Notes: generated from the sequence alone by a model not told the origin. 64,000 nucleotides of DNA from Rhyacophila brunnea (GCA_022495005.1 JAGYXB010000100.1:372001-436000), one strand, 5' to 3'. Shown: positions 1-12,903, numbered from the stretch's first letter. A program made the numbers and translations.

Positions 1-414
1 TCATGGCCCCCACATCCTGAAGCGGGCCCCCAAACTAGGATCTTTGGCGCCCCTCCCCCCTACCTATCTCTAAGGATAAAGGGAGTGTGACGCTCTACAG
101 TAGCGTTTGATAGATTAAAAATGATGTTTACGGTAAAATTGATAATATATCCGCTGTTTTTTTTGTATATTTCAATATGTGAATTATGAAGTTGTCGGGT
201 ATCGATACACAATTAAAAATTGTATCGTCCAACCACAAAATTTAAAATAATATCATTATAGAAGGAAAATAGCGCCAAGCAACATTTTTTTACTATTAGA
301 GCAAATTTGCGATTTGTGTTTATCTTACTTATTTGGTCGACTTGCCACACCGGGCCCCTCCTGAGCTCGGGCCCCCAGGCTAGAGCCCTGTCAGCCCCCC
401 CTTGTGGGGGCAAT
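1..414. mobile_element. MITE family M1, copy 1 (cut by window edge)
   Basis: The block begins with ATGGCCCCCACATCCTGAAG and ends with TGTGGGGGCAAT, the inverted complement, so it is a terminal-inverted-repeat element of about 410 bp. The same element recurs at 4794-5164 and 40937-41324. The interior has shared landmarks (TATCGAC direct neighbours, CTAGAGCCCTGTCAG near the right end) and no coding capacity. Confidence 0.8.
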
Positions 415-1240
415 GGTTTGTTTGTATAATTAAATAAACAGATTATTGTATAATTTAATATAAAATAACAAAGCTTAAATCGTTCCCCTGAAAAGTTGCT
501 TCTCGTGTGGTTACCTACTTATTCACGATTGGTACAAGATTATATTATTAATAGTACATACAAATATCAGAAGCAATATACACATTTTTACAACCGTGTG
601 ACTATAATAATACAGTGGTAAATACGACAAATTAACCGTGTTATTTTGGTGAATATTTATAATAGAGTGATACAAAAAAGAAATTCGCAAATTCCAGGTT
701 ATGTGACGATTTTAATTATTAAACTAAAATAGGTATAACGTTATAATATTCACAATATTATGGTTATATAATACCAAAATTATAAAAAAAATGATATTTT
801 ATCATACACTTTTTATTTGTTTTCCATGCTATTAATGATACGATGGTGACAGTAACGAAATTGTCTTTCCCTAAGGAAACATCCTTTGTCACCATGGTTC
901 AAAAGTTTCGAACCCCCAGGGAGCAGAAAATATTGCGTTATAATATGTGTCTTCATTTATCTGTCTGTCTGTTTGTAACGTATAGGCCGTCTCTCTCTGA
1001 TCGTATAAATAAAACACTCACGATGCATCCCTCCCTAGGGGCGGCAGGTTATATGAAAGTATGGTGAAAGCAGGCTAGTATGGTGAAAAAGTATGGTGAG
1101 GCAGGCTGGTAATCAATTTGTGGCAAAATTTTCACGTTAACATTATATTATATGATACGTTATAATGACCAAAGTAAATCCTCCGTGATGCCCTGATTTT
1201 TTTTATCGCGTCGCTATTTCTCGTAAGTTGTCAGCTATTC
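415..1240. other. Non-coding AT-rich stretch
   Basis: I see no exon, RNA gene or terminal-repeat element. A 74-codon open frame at 843-1067 has no recognisable features. A short direct repeat (AGTATGGTGAAA / GGCAGGCTGGT) occurs at 1059-1110. Confidence 0.5.
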
Positions 1241-1244
1241 AATT

Positions 1245-1690
1245 CAATTCAATTCATTTATTTTTTTAACATATAGTGGACATTACAAATTATAAGTTTA
1301 AGACGTTCACAACATGACATTTAGAAACAAAGATATATAAATACAACAGTATTACATAAAAAAAGAGATAGATCAGTAGATAAATTAGATAGGTACAAGG
1401 AAGTACACCGGATGAGTTAAGCAGACCCTATTTTAAGAATTTATAAAACAACGTCCACCTAAACTCATTCTCACGTAGGTGGAATATATCAACACCCGAA
1501 GCAATTTCGTTGAACATAGTTATCGCCCTCCCAATTGGCATTACCAGTGGCAGGTTGGTTCTGCACCTTGGGAGAATAAACAACTGATGTTCTCTATTTC
1601 TAAGATAGTTATCAGGGACACACAGGTCAACACTGCCCAGAATGGCAGAGTTCTCATTTATACCTTGCCTGCTTCATTTAGTTGTATGAG
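1245..1690 (-). pseudogene. Jockey/CR1-like LINE 3' end, minus strand
   Basis: Read on the minus strand this encodes a C-terminal reverse-transcriptase tail (RNREHQLFILPRCRTNLPLV, then IGRAITMFNEIASGVDIFHL) that ends in a stop, followed by a 3' untranslated tail with an A-rich end near 1250. The pattern R-x-F-x-P-R-x-R-T-N ... diF is the usual C-terminus of jockey/CR1-type non-LTR retrotransposons. It is 5'-truncated, as is typical. A related copy lies in opposite orientation at 2150-2600. Confidence 0.7.
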
Positions 1691-2149
1691 AAAGCCGATT
1701 TCTTGCTCCTCTTTTTATTTAATACCTCTATGATCCCTCCCATGCGTGCTGCACTTTATTACTTAGTCGCGTAGGTGTAGGTATTTCGTTCACACGCATT
1801 ATTGGTATGCAAATCGACGCGTTCTTTAGCTATGAATATTGTTACCATATATTGCTTTAGTTATGATATAAAAAAAATGTATGAGGTATTGAGCGCATTG
1901 ACATGAATGTTTTTAAATAGTGATATTATATTTGAAATTACAAGCACGCAGGTACAAAATACGTATTTTATAATATTTGAGTTGCGCCGAGAGGGTTCAG
2001 ATGAAATTCTTGAGACTCCTTTACTTGGGGTTGTATGGATACTATCCGTGGCTTTATCCACCTGACTTTCTCATAGGTATGCTTACATATTGCAGTCTGC
2101 AATTTAGAAAAGATTATTATTTAACTACGTATTTTTTACGTCTTATACG

Positions 2150-2603
2150 AGGTATACATGAGAACTCTACCATTCTGGGTAGTGCTTATCTGTGTGTCCC
2201 TGATAACTATTTTAGAAATAGGGAGCATCAGTTATTTATTCTCCCAATGTGCAAAACCAACCTGCCACTGGTAATGCCAATTGGGAGGGCGATAACTATG
2301 TTCAATCAAATTGCTTCGGGTGTTGATATATTCCACCTGCGTGATGAAGAGGTTAGATGGATGCTATTTTATAAATTCTTAAAATAGGGTCTCCTTAGCA
2401 AAACTCGTTGAACTTATATTATAGATGTATAATTGTATTATCATTGCTTTTGTATGTTTATATTATGTTCTCTTTTTATATTTTAATTTTTATCGCATTT
2501 ATTACTTTTCTTCTGTGTAGTAATATTTCATGTTATATTGTGAATGTCTTAAACTTATAATTTGTAATATCCACAATGTGTAAATTAAATAAATAAATTG
2601 AAA
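2150..2603 (+). pseudogene. Jockey/CR1-like LINE 3' end, plus strand
   Basis: The plus strand encodes the same reverse-transcriptase tail as the 1245-1690 copy (REHQLFILPMCKTNLPLVMP and ASGVDIFHLRDEEVRWML) with a few substitutions, a stop at 2387 and a similar 3' tail ending TAAATAAATAAATTGAAAT. The two copies face each other head to head across about 460 bp. The open frame starts upstream at 1977, but the first part has no recognisable similarity. Confidence 0.7.
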
Positions 2604-4792
2604 TATATTAAGTATATTAAATATAAAACAATGAAAAATTTTACAGTCAATAATCACGGTTTCGGGAAATCGTCGCTTGGGCTATTGGTGCAGAATGCCG
2701 TCCAAATAATAAATTACTCAATTTTGTGCGAGTTAGCGTTCGCGCGATAAAAAAAAATGATCATATCCGTTATTATAAAGTCGAGCTTTTTGTTTTAAAA
2801 AGTTCCGGCGAACGATTATTTACCGTAACCTGGAAATGAGATACAAAGTTTTTAATGATTCCGTAAATTGGAGAAAGTTAAATGAGCTCAAGTATTTACT
2901 TCGTTAACAAAATATCGATAAGCAATAAAGTTGAATTAAATTGAGAATTCCTTATTAAAAGTGCTTTTTTCAACCATTCTTATTTTTTGCTTTGGAATAA
3001 AAATGAGAAGTAGCTATTGTAACTAGTTATTATTCCCTAGACGTATTTTAACGGTGATTATTTTTATTTATCCTAAGACGTTATTTTGGTTTATAAAAAT
3101 TGCATTTGTATTATATCGGTGAGTGTTCTCTAATATTTATCAGTGGCAAAGGCTCCATATTAGGCAATTATTTAAAGCCTACATTCTAAGAAAAATATAG
3201 ATTATAGATCTTCAAGTATTTAATTTAAATTAAAATAAATAAAGAAAATATTTAAAAAAATGAGTCATCTATCGTCAGAATTTAGAATACCGTTTAGTTT
3301 AGTTAAGTTTAGAATCAAAAATAAGTGACGAGCGCCATCTGTTCTCAACTAAACTAGCGAATTGATGGAGAAATAATCCCAGGTCTATTTTATATGACCC
3401 GTCACTTACGTGACGTCAGACATGTCTGGAAATTTGTATGGAGTTTATAAGCGATAGGCGAACAGCCTAAACTCTATATGGATATGTTTATTGTCGATGA
3501 CTGCCGCTTTAAGCAAATAATAAATAAATACGATGATTGAAAAGAATAATTTCTATTGGGTTCAATCGGATAGGTATAATTATAAATTGTTTTTAAAAAT
3601 AAAAAATAATTGTGTCTTGTGATTATTATTTAAGTAACTTAGTTCAGTCATAGACAAAAATAATGGATATCATGTTATATTGCAGTTATTACTTATTGTC
3701 AGTTCAAACGCGAGTGTAATATCGTATTATCTTATTATTTCCCGTAAGTATACCTCAGAAGTGTGCTTTTTTTATTTGATCTCCAAAGCTTACCTCTTTC
3801 CAAAATTTACCCTTTGCCACTGCTATTTATACACAGTTTATTCATTGTATTGTAGGGGATTTGTCAACTACTATAATGACATTACTGTTTTATGAATAAA
3901 TAATTAAATATGTATGTCTAATAATTTTAACTCAGTTATTACCTATATCCGTACATTTTAAATTGAAAAATAAGAAATCTATTTGTTAGTCAATGGACCT
4001 TTTCATTTCCGATTAGGCTGCAAAGAATAAATATTTTTCCTCGTAGAGCAATAAATTTGGTTATTTTTGGTCGTTTTTCTTCGGACTATATCGCGGGCAG
4101 TTTCCAAAATTGGAAGGCGTGCGGAAATGTCCACGCAGCAAACAGCCCATCAATTCCTCACTCCAGATGAAAAACAAATCATGATCCAAGATCGAAGAAG
4201 GCCGACTAGTTGACCGCACATATTTTGTTGTATTCACGATTTCAATGCGTTGTTTCTACCATTATTTACAACCTATTAGGAGAAATTGTAGAAAAAGTCT
4301 TGGACCGAGCGGCGTTTTTGAGTACACATTGTACCTTAGAGCTCAAAGTGCGGAAGTCACATTTTTATCATTTTTAAGTTAAGTATGCAGATTTAAATGT
4401 GTATACAAGTTCTCTTAATGCTGACAATTTGGGAGTCCAATGTCACATGGTTTTCAAAATACTTACTTCTAAAACGACGGTAGTCTAATTATTATACTTT
4501 AGAGCTGAAACAGCGGGTGAATAATTTAAGTCATTTTTTCTTGAAGCTATAGCCCAACATAAGAAGTTTTAGTCCGAACGCGAGTGAGTATTTTAATTAG
4601 ATTAGATTAACTATGTTAAAACTGCTCTCCTGCAAATATTGAATATGTGACTTCCAAACTTTCAGCTTTAAGGAACAATTATATCGTTTGCACTCGTCTA
4701 ATGTTCTTAAATAATTACTCTACTGATCCAAGTGTCTTTTTGCTAATAATTTATAATATCTACGCTATTTTCGGCGTTTCAAACATCAGTAG
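2604..4792. other. Non-coding stretch with a CRE palindrome
   Basis: No supported gene. A perfect TGACGTCA lies at 3411-3418 within GTCACTTACGTGACGTCA, followed by AGACATGTCT. A slightly GC-richer patch at 4089-4215 has a 27-codon open frame (MSTQQTAHQFLTPDEKQIMI) with no recognised family. Confidence 0.4.
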
Positions 4793-5164
4793 GCACATCC
4801 TGAAGCGGTTACCTATCGCAAAAGCTAATTGAAGGCAGTGTGACGATCTACATTTGCGAATTCCAAATGGTGTTTGAGATAAAATTAAAGGTGTTCAGTG
4901 TATTTTAGTGATTTTTTTGTATTTTTAAATGCACTCACTTGAATTATGGAGTTATCGAATATCGACAAACAATAATCAAAAATTGCATTGCACAATCACA
5001 TAGTTTTAAATGTTAATACGCTCGGCGACATTTTTTTAAAACTTTTACTGCGATTTTGTGATGTGTGTTTATATCACTTGGCTGGTAGATCCGCCTAGTC
5101 GGGTCCTCCTTAAGCCCGGGCCCTCAGTCTATAGCCCTGTCAGTCCCCCCCTTGTTGCGGCCAT
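4793..5164. mobile_element. MITE family M1, copy 2, left end damaged
   Basis: It shares GCACATCCTGAAGCGG at the left and ATAGCCCTGTCAG...TTGCGGCCAT at the right with the other M1 copies. The left terminal repeat has lost its run of C. Interior homology to copies 1 and 3 extends throughout. Confidence 0.7.
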
Positions 5165-5411
5165 CAGGTAGATAGCTTAATTTGTTTAACGGTGCTCGTA
5201 ACTAAGAGCAAGATGTGTGTTCGTGTTCGAATTCTGCTTGGTCCGATAGTGTTTTAGGTTTTTTCTAATACATTATATGTTTCTGAAGATTTTTATATTA
5301 TATTGTATTTTCAATAAAAATAATAAGAAAATAAGAATCCAGACTTTAGATTCTTTTAGAATAATATCAAAAATTTAAATTATTTGAAAGTGTGAATAAT
5401 ATTATGTCGAA

Positions 5412-5513
5412 ATGTTCGGAGTAATCCTGGCTCCCCCTCCTCCTGTTAATATTGGTGGCAGAAATGGTGGTCATTATTTCTTGAGAGAATCCTTCCGGTC
5501 TGATGAAATACCG
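5412..5513 (+). other. Exon-like open frame with strong donor (unassigned)
   Basis: An ATG preceded by an in-frame stop opens 34 codons (MFGVILAPPPPVNIGGRNGG, then HYFLRESFRSDEIP) and runs into CCG|GTAGGTAAA, a good splice donor in phase 0. Base composition is richer than the surroundings. It could be a first exon of an unrelated gene, a transposon exon, or chance. It cannot join window exon 1 of CAMTA directly because that exon enters in phase 2. Confidence 0.2.
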
Positions 5514-6953
5514 GTAGGTAAAAATGTTTTAACATAATCAATCTATCTAAATCTTAATATATATTTCGTTTAATGTATTTCAGTATTATTGAACTATTTA
5601 TTAAATGGATAACTCACTCGTATCATGTTGTACTGATACCATCTAGGACGAAATCTCTAGCTGATATCTGTTTATTGTCAAAATATTGTGTAGGGTGGCT
5701 CCAGGAATCATTATATTTATTATTATTTGGTAGCCAAACGCTGACTCTCGCTTGTCTTCGAAGGGCGCCCAAAATGTATATAGGTATCAATACATTTCTA
5801 TTACGGTTTGATACAACTACTGACTTATTTATAGTTTTTTCAAAACGTTGTGACTCTTTAAGTTTTAAGTTCAGTTTGCACGGCAACTACATATTCATAA
5901 CCATTGCAGACACGCGAATTTACTGTGTACCTACTCCTTATAATCAAATTCAATTTAAATTTAATTTTATGCCACATTAGTAGTAAATAAAGTGTGCATA
6001 TTTAATAGCCCCTCGGACAGCGCGAATAAAAAGTATATTTAAATTAATTTTTGATGTATCATTCTACATTTATATTTCTGAGCGATCATAAACCAATTTT
6101 AATAAACATATGCCATATTTATATTAATAATGACAGTTTTGTTTGGCACTACAAAAAGAAACCTGTGATTTATTTTTAATTGTAGGAAAAAATATATATT
6201 ATTTTAACCTGCCACATCACTATCTATATCACGGATGATCAACCTTTTTCGGTCTCTGAGTTACTTTTTAATTTTAATTACGGTGTCTACTTATTGGACC
6301 ATCGTCATTGATATAAATACAGAATATATTGATTGAAATAAAATAACCTAGTTAGAATTTGAACTAAAATTTTACCCAATCCGCAGCAATTATATAATAA
6401 TATCATTATTATTTACTAAAACTTCGCAAAATATATGATTTATTATTTGATTTCATGCCGTCGCCTTTACATCTTCTTTTTCAATAGATACTTAATTAAG
6501 CTATATACCATTTAGGTCTATAGCGGACTGCCAATCGAATTAGCGATTTGTTATAACGATTGTTGTTTTGAGGGAATCGCGCAAATTCTTATAACATGGA
6601 CTGTCCATTGTCCATGCTATATTTATTTATTTAATAGTATTGATTGCATATACATGCGTTATTTTTATACACGTTCATCTGTGTAGGCAACATTTGTTCG
6701 CGAGAAGTGTATAAAACCTTCATCCTGCGGTACCAGTTGCTTTACATTGAATGTCTTTAGAACCATGCCATTTTGCCAAACCCCTGAAAATGCTCCATGG
6801 TTCCCCAGAACACTGTTTGATTACTAATTCTCGATCTATCTCGTTCGAATCGAGAATTAGCGTTTGCTGTTTTGATATTTTTAAGTTATATTATAAATAT
6901 GAATTTGTAACCTGAAACGAATGTCAACATCGATACTGAATAATATGTAGATT
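5514..6953. other. Non-coding AT-rich stretch
   Basis: A 135-codon plus-strand frame (5573-5980) overlaps an 87-codon minus-strand frame (5623-5886); neither shows a domain I recognise. A hairpin TAATTCTCGAT/ATCGAGAATTA occurs at about 6824-6858. Nothing else supported. Confidence 0.35.
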
Positions 6954-7675
6954 CAGTGCTCGAAATAGAAAAATTTATGAAACGGAGCGCACAATAATTT
7001 TCCGAAAAAATCAGTGTGCGAGTTTTTTGTTATATACCTTATACACATGCCAAATTAATTTAAACTGACACATGAAATAACAGTCTTTAGACATATTATG
7101 ATGCGCACTACTACTAAAGATTTGGACAGGGAACACTTTTCAGCACTGCAGGCGAAAAATTACTAATTTTAATATTGTCAAAAATGGTATTATTTTTTCT
7201 TTCTTTATCTGCCGCATATATACAGTGCATTATTTGTCTACCCCCGTGAGACGTCACTGGTTTATACTTACTTATAAACAAAGCATTATTTCCGTCATTT
7301 AATTAGTTCATTTAATGATATCATCTACTATTCACAGACATTTCAAGATTTCGGAAGATGAATCCTAGAATACTTAAGAACCTATAAAATGGTACAAATC
7401 TTGCAATAATCAGAATTTATGTCATTTTATAGTTGTATAAAACAATTGTAACGAAACAAACTCTTATTATTACTTGTAGAATAGGTGTGTACTTACGGCG
7501 TGTTAAGTTTTTTCTATTAAACCTTATTAAAAAATGTAAATTAATATAATGATTGTCATAATAATTTCCGAACCGGAATGCCATTTTATTTTATTCCACG
7601 AAACGGAGCTGTGGTCTTGAGGATTTCACGATTTGGAACTGTGCACAGGTGCATTACAGTACGTTTCGAGCGCTG
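6954..7675. mobile_element. Old hAT-like non-autonomous element
   Basis: The left end CAGTGCTCGAAA and right end TTTCGAGCGCTG are inverted repeats of the hAT type (CAGYGCTCGAAA). The 7-mer GTAGATT is found at both flanks but out of register by two bases, so the duplication is uncertain. A related left end occurs at 15057. No intact ORF. Confidence 0.5.
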
Positions 7676-8345
7676 TAGTAGATTGTAATATAAATAAAAA
7701 GTTTGGCTGAAAAGTATTGTAAAATTAGTATTAAGTTATTTAATAGTTAACACTATAACGCTCTTCCACTGTTAATCGGCTATAAAAATCTATCGAAGTT
7801 CTTTCAAAAAAGAGAACGTCGAAGGCTCTCCCCGGAAGATAAGTAAAGGGGATGTGCGGAAAGTTAAAGTTTGCAAAGTGAGTAAAGCCTTTTCGGTCAG
7901 ACAAATCCGGAACTTTCAATCGCGTTGGCTTTCCTCATTTTCCGATGACAAACTTTTACCCTCTCCACCAATTGAAGTATTGAGCCTTTGCTGACGTCGT
8001 GAGCTTATTGCGTACGACAAGTATAATTTATTACCCTAGTTATGGGTTATATTATTATTTATCTATTTTATCTGTACATGATTATGTATTATATCTCATA
8101 CAGTGAATGCTTATAATAATATATAACTATAGCACGGAGATCAAAGCTGTAGAACGGAGTCCAATCGGACGTTTAAACAAAGTTTTCAATACATATTGAC
8201 CTCCCACTTTTCTTGAAAATATCGATGTCGAAAACTATCTATCGTATTGGTGCGAAACGGACGAGGTTCAAAAATTATCACTAACACAATGCGATATGGA
8301 AAGATGATGGGGATATGGGATAGGGATCGAAAAAGAAATACTTGT
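7676..8345. other. Non-coding stretch with GC-richer patch
   Basis: Bases 7790-8010 are richer in GC than neighbours (CTCTCCCCGGAAGATAAG, CGCGTTGGCTTTCC, GCTGACGTCGTG) and look like single-copy sequence. I see no ORF or RNA gene; a regulatory element is possible but unsupported. Confidence 0.3.
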
Positions 8346-8759
8346 CCGGAAATTTGTACGTATGCAGTTCGCCGTATCACACTTCACCGTGAAATGTTGT
8401 ATCGGACGTATTTGGCGGTGTATTATAGAGCGTCCAACCTCTTTGGGTCGTATAGTACTGACATAAAATTCATGTCTAAATAAAACACGGTTCTTGTCGG
8501 GTTAAATTTTAGAAGAAGTCACCAGCAAACAAATTTTGAAAACGGCCAGATATACTGGATTATTTGTTATGTTAGGTTAGGTTTTAATTCTTGAATTCAT
8601 GAATTTTGCCAAAATCAGCAATGAAAATTGAATTAATGTTCATATTGAATCTAATAAAATTGGAGACCGTTTAGTATACCGTCATCTCTTTCTGATAATG
8701 AAGTTCACGGCGAACTGTGTCACGGTGAAATGTTTTACGTACAATTTACATGTAACCGG
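8346..8759 (+). mobile_element. Foldback element family F1, copy 1
   Basis: The element has long imperfect inverted ends: CCGGAAATTTGTACGTATGC at the left, and GTACAATTTACATGTAACCGG (inverted) at the right, with the CACTTCACCGTGAAATG hairpin motif inside each arm. A second copy of nearly equal length is inverted at 54279-54690. A GTTAGGTTAGG run inside is part of the element. Confidence 0.75.
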
Positions 8760-9857
8760 GAGGACCATATTACACGAAGAAATTATATTAAACGATCAAA
8801 AGGCACATATAAATAATCTGGATAGATGATACAATCAAGTTCAGAGAAAGAATGTTGTAATAAGATGGATAACATGTCCGTTAAGATAATGGACATTGTG
8901 GGTATGTAGTCTAAGGTCTTGGATTATCAGAGTATAACGTTGTTGTTCTGGACAGCGTCTCAAAGTGAAGATCGCTTTGATGATTGCCAACCTTGCAGAG
9001 AAGATGACCTTTAAAAAAGACGATTAATCTTTAATAGTAGTTTTTTGTTATAACGGTATGTCAATAAAATCGGTCAATCATAATTTGATATGAAGCCTTT
9101 ATATAAATAAAATTCACTTAAACTAATAACTAAGTTTTCATATAAGTATTAGGTACCAAATATTTAATATTATCTTATTATATTGCATTTTAAAATCCAC
9201 AGAAAATGCCGGAATACACTTGCCATATTGGCAGTCTGTACTTTCAATCGCATAATCCCAAATCAATCAAAGTGATACATGACACGAATTTGCTGACGCA
9301 TTTGGCTAACATTCAGTATTATCTTCAAGCTTTGTCGAAATTTAGCAATGCCACTGTCAAATGTAGGAATTAAAGAACTTTTATTACTTTCTAGAATACT
9401 AGAATCAGTGAATTATAACTGAACAATACTATTTATTATTATTCAACAAATCTGTTAATTATTAGGAGGTAGAAATCTATTAAATGCCTATACTCCAATC
9501 GTGTCCCCACTCTTCTCCTAAAAATAAAACATTTTAAAAGTATATGTAATGCTTTTTATTTATTTCCTTGACACAAAAGAAAGCAATATATTTTGTACCT
9601 ACCTGAGAGGAAACAGGTGCACTTAAACGATGTTACATCTCGAGTAGGTAACGTTGTCATATAGCAGCGGTGGAGTGCTGATGTGAGGTCACGCACGCAC
9701 GCTCGTCTCATCAAGCTGTCAAAATGTATTTTTCGTAAGTACTTATAATAAAGTTATATAAAAAATATTTTCGAAACTAATAAAGAAAATTTGTCAACCC
9801 TAAAATGAAATGAAAAATAAATTAGTGATGGTTTCAGATCAGTCGTATCATTGGTAA
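8760..9857. other. Non-coding AT-rich stretch
   Basis: No gene, terminal-repeat element or RNA is recognised here. Confidence 0.4.
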
Positions 9858-10450
9858 AAATGTATGCCCAACATTTATTCGTGCCCATGTCATTTATATT
9901 ACATATAAGCCAAATGAATGTTAGTTGCGGTTAGACGTGTAGTGGTCAATGAATTTCGGCCTTCTCAGCATTATTTCGACAGTGTAAGAATTAGCAAGTC
10001 ATTTAAACTATCGCACAATCGTTGCATCGACAGTCAGCATATTCTACACGCGTGACATCGAAGTGCAATAATGCAGAGGTCAGCAGATTTCTCAATTACG
10101 AACTTCATCAGCAATGACTCGCAATTTACCGAATATTCATATATATGATTAGAAGGTCATAGTTGATTGGTTGCTCAGTCTAAATACATATTAGTATCAA
10201 TCATAATCTCCATCCGATCAGTAAGCTTTGTGTAAGTCGCTCCTATTCCACCGAGTTCGGACCTCAGGACAATATCATAAGTATTGTATTATAACGCTCT
10301 TGTAACATACTCTTGTATCAACTGTTTACGCTGAAAATAAAACTCGCTCCTGCATCCATCGGCGCAACCACCACCAAATCTCAACTTCTTCATCCATTTA
10401 TACCTCCTGGTCATCACCAAATACGGCGGTCTCGTCCACGAGACACGCGA
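9858..10450 (+). mobile_element. LTR-like repeat, copy 1
   Basis: The 3' part (about 10150-10450) parallels 11395-11690: TCGGACCTC, then ATCATAAGTATTGTA, TGTAACATACTCTTG, CTGTTTACGCTG, AAATAAAACTCGCTC and CATCCATCGG in the same order. Order of a TATA-like stretch followed by AATAAA fits a solo LTR. The left boundary is uncertain and no internal gag/pol is present. Confidence 0.45.
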
Positions 10451-10654
10451 AAGACGCATAGAGTAAATATTCCATAATAATAATTCATTTTATTTGTCTT
10501 CACTTTGTTACCGCTGGTAATCACACTAGCTCCGGAAACAGTAATTTATTTCGCAAACTATTTTTTGTCACCGTTTTGTTTTTACCTGCAATCAATTACA
10601 TAGGCCACTCGGCCAGATTGGAATTTATATCCGGCTGAATTCGGCAGCCGGCAG

Positions 10655-10724
10655 TTTTGGCGCGTTTCCTGCGAGCTTGTCCCTGTTTTGGCGGGCTTTT
10701 TGTACCTGCACCGTTGTTGGCGGG
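10655..10724 (+). promoter_or_regulatory. Cluster of three E2F-like sites
   Basis: TTTTGGCGCG (10655), TTTTGGCGGG (10686) and GTTGGCGGG (10716) fall within 70 bases of a locally GC-rich patch. They match the E2F/DP consensus (TTTSGCGC and variants). No transcript start is visible nearby, so function is inference. Confidence 0.3.
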
Positions 10725-11144
10725 CTTATTGTATCCGCTCGAGTAAACAGGCATTACGGGGGTGCGGGTAATCCATTCAAATAATGAGAATTTGTATTGT
10801 TATGTTTTGTTTAAGGCGGATCATGGACCGACGTTGGTAAAGCGTTTATCCTCAAAAGTAATGCTCGAATGGAGAGTGTGACATTAATATACGACTTAAG
10901 AGGTCTTTAAGTAGAGGATTGCTTAAGTATACATGTGTTTATGTGCAGTGATAAACGCTCATCACTTATAACGATAAATTATACGAATGAATGTGGAGTA
11001 AAATATTAATTAATTCATACTTGACGCCTAGACACCGTGATGGTTTGTGAAACTGACAATTTACTATGAAACTAAACTAAGAAAGTTAAAACAGCATTCA
11101 TTAATTATTGCTTGCGTACTTCTTTTTATACCAATTAAATATAC

Positions 11145-11690
11145 CTATGGTGATAAAAAACTCAATTCGTATCAGCATATTGATCGGCGATATTAAAAAA
11201 TACCCATTTCCCGTAGTGTCCAATTATGGAAAACTCGATAGATAGCTGATTGCAATGATTGTTTCCGCGATATCCATTTTTTAAATCATTAGTTATATCT
11301 AATGACGCAAACTCCATAATAGTAGCTGACTCAATTACAATAATTATTTCCTAAATATTCTTTTCAAGATATTATTTTGATTTCACGTGGGTACACCAAT
11401 AAATAGCGGATAATTCATTGGAGAGGTTACTCAAATATAAGTTCCAGCCTGTTTCTCGATATATATCTCAGTCTCTGTATCGCTCCGCACAACATCTCAT
11501 TCTACCGAGACTCGGACCTCGGAACAGTATCATAAGTATTGTAACATAACTACTACTGTAACATACTCTTGAATCGACTGTTTACGCTGCAAATAAAACT
11601 CGCTCATCCATCCATCGGAGCAACCACCAAATCTCGACTTCTCATCACTCTCCTTCCGATGACCTCTTCATACACAATACCATGACTCCC
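11145..11690 (+). mobile_element. LTR-like repeat, copy 2
   Basis: It aligns by eye over its whole length with 19238-19715 (ATTGGTCGGCGATATTAAA / TTGATCGGCGATATTAAA, TTTCCGTAGTGTC, AATAGCGGATAATTCAT) and over its 3' half with 9858-10450. AAATAAAACTCGC near the end resembles a polyadenylation region. No flanking internal domain, hence a solo LTR or MITE-like relic. Confidence 0.5.
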
Positions 11691-12617
11691 ACAGTGGTGA
11701 GCCTGATGAATGTCTTTTGATGACTCCCACAAGTACATATTATATGACTACAACATCTTAAGTTATCCATTAGCAGCGCCATCTAAAGATACAAAGCCTA
11801 AGCATATCTTTTTGCACAAGCATATTTCTTATACGAGTGGTCCCACTGTTCAGATGTCAAAACAGATCACAGATTGCCTGTTATTTTGATTTGCAAAACC
11901 ATTATAACTATAAGCCCCTTCTCGTATCGAATTGAATTATAAATATTTCGCAAATCAAATGTATGACCTATCAGTGTTATTTATAAATATAAATTCCTGT
12001 TATTCTTCAGCTGTAAAAGCCAGGCTAATCCTTCATAAAAAAACAGTAGTTAGCTAAATTGTCTAATGTAGCATTGAGCACATTATGTTTCTGGAAGGTG
12101 TGTTGCTTTCCCTTCAGTCATCCAAAAGTACTTGTAGTAAAAGTGGTTGAACAATGATATTAGTAAAGTTGTTCCCAATGACATTAATAATGTCATTGGT
12201 TGTTCCATCTAAAATCACTGTTACTTATGCAAATGGGTTAATTACATTTCAAAGCTTTTTTTGTTAGCGGTAAAATATGTGACATTGAAAAAGTTGTCTA
12301 ATCATTCTGACCTAAATAAACACAAAATAATTTAGAAAAATATTTGAAAATTGTCTTAAATAAAATTTAATATAAAATGCTCTAAATAATATTATATGCG
12401 GCTTTCAAAAATAGGTAAGTTGTGAATTGCTAATTGTTAATTATGTGTTTGTTATATTATATCTACAATTCAGTTATTTTTATTGTAAAGTCATGACAGA
12501 TTTTACCATAAAAATATTATATTATAATAAATAATGATTTTAATTGAATACAAAATTTTATCCACATAAATTCATATATTTAAATGAAAATGTCCCTCTG
12601 AGGTGGATGAAACCGTT
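11691..12617. other. Non-coding stretch
   Basis: The only structure seen is a perfect palindrome CCAATGACATTAATAATGTC/ATTGG at about 12176-12200 flanked by GTTGTTCC on both sides. No gene. Confidence 0.4.
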
Positions 12618-12903
12618 CCAGCGCATTTGTTTTGTACACATGACTATTTTCGGCCGCTACAACAGCTATTTAGGGTAGGTTTGTATCGAAGTATTCACAC
12701 TTATTGTAACAATTACAATAAGTTAGCCGTCTAAAAGTCAAAACAGTTTATCTCGCTCTAAAATTTACCACAGCCAAGTTCATAGCACTTATTGAACCAA
12801 TTCTTGTAATTGTTACAATAAGTGCTAATACTTCGATACAACCCTACCCTATATAGCTGCCGTTGCGGCCGAAAGCAGTCTTGTGTATAGAATATATGCG
12901 CAG
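12618..12903. mobile_element. MITE family M2, copy 1
   Basis: Inverted ends CCAGCGCATTTG...and CATATATTCTATACACAAG (right, inverted) with mirrored CGGCCG and ACTTATTGTAAC motifs in both arms make this a foldback MITE. Copies occur at 31244-31793 and 48829-49150. Confidence 0.75.

Noticed and set aside
5573..5980. 135-codon gene
   Set aside because: No domain, no start context or splice signals, AT-rich hydrophobic translation, and a competing frame on the other strand.
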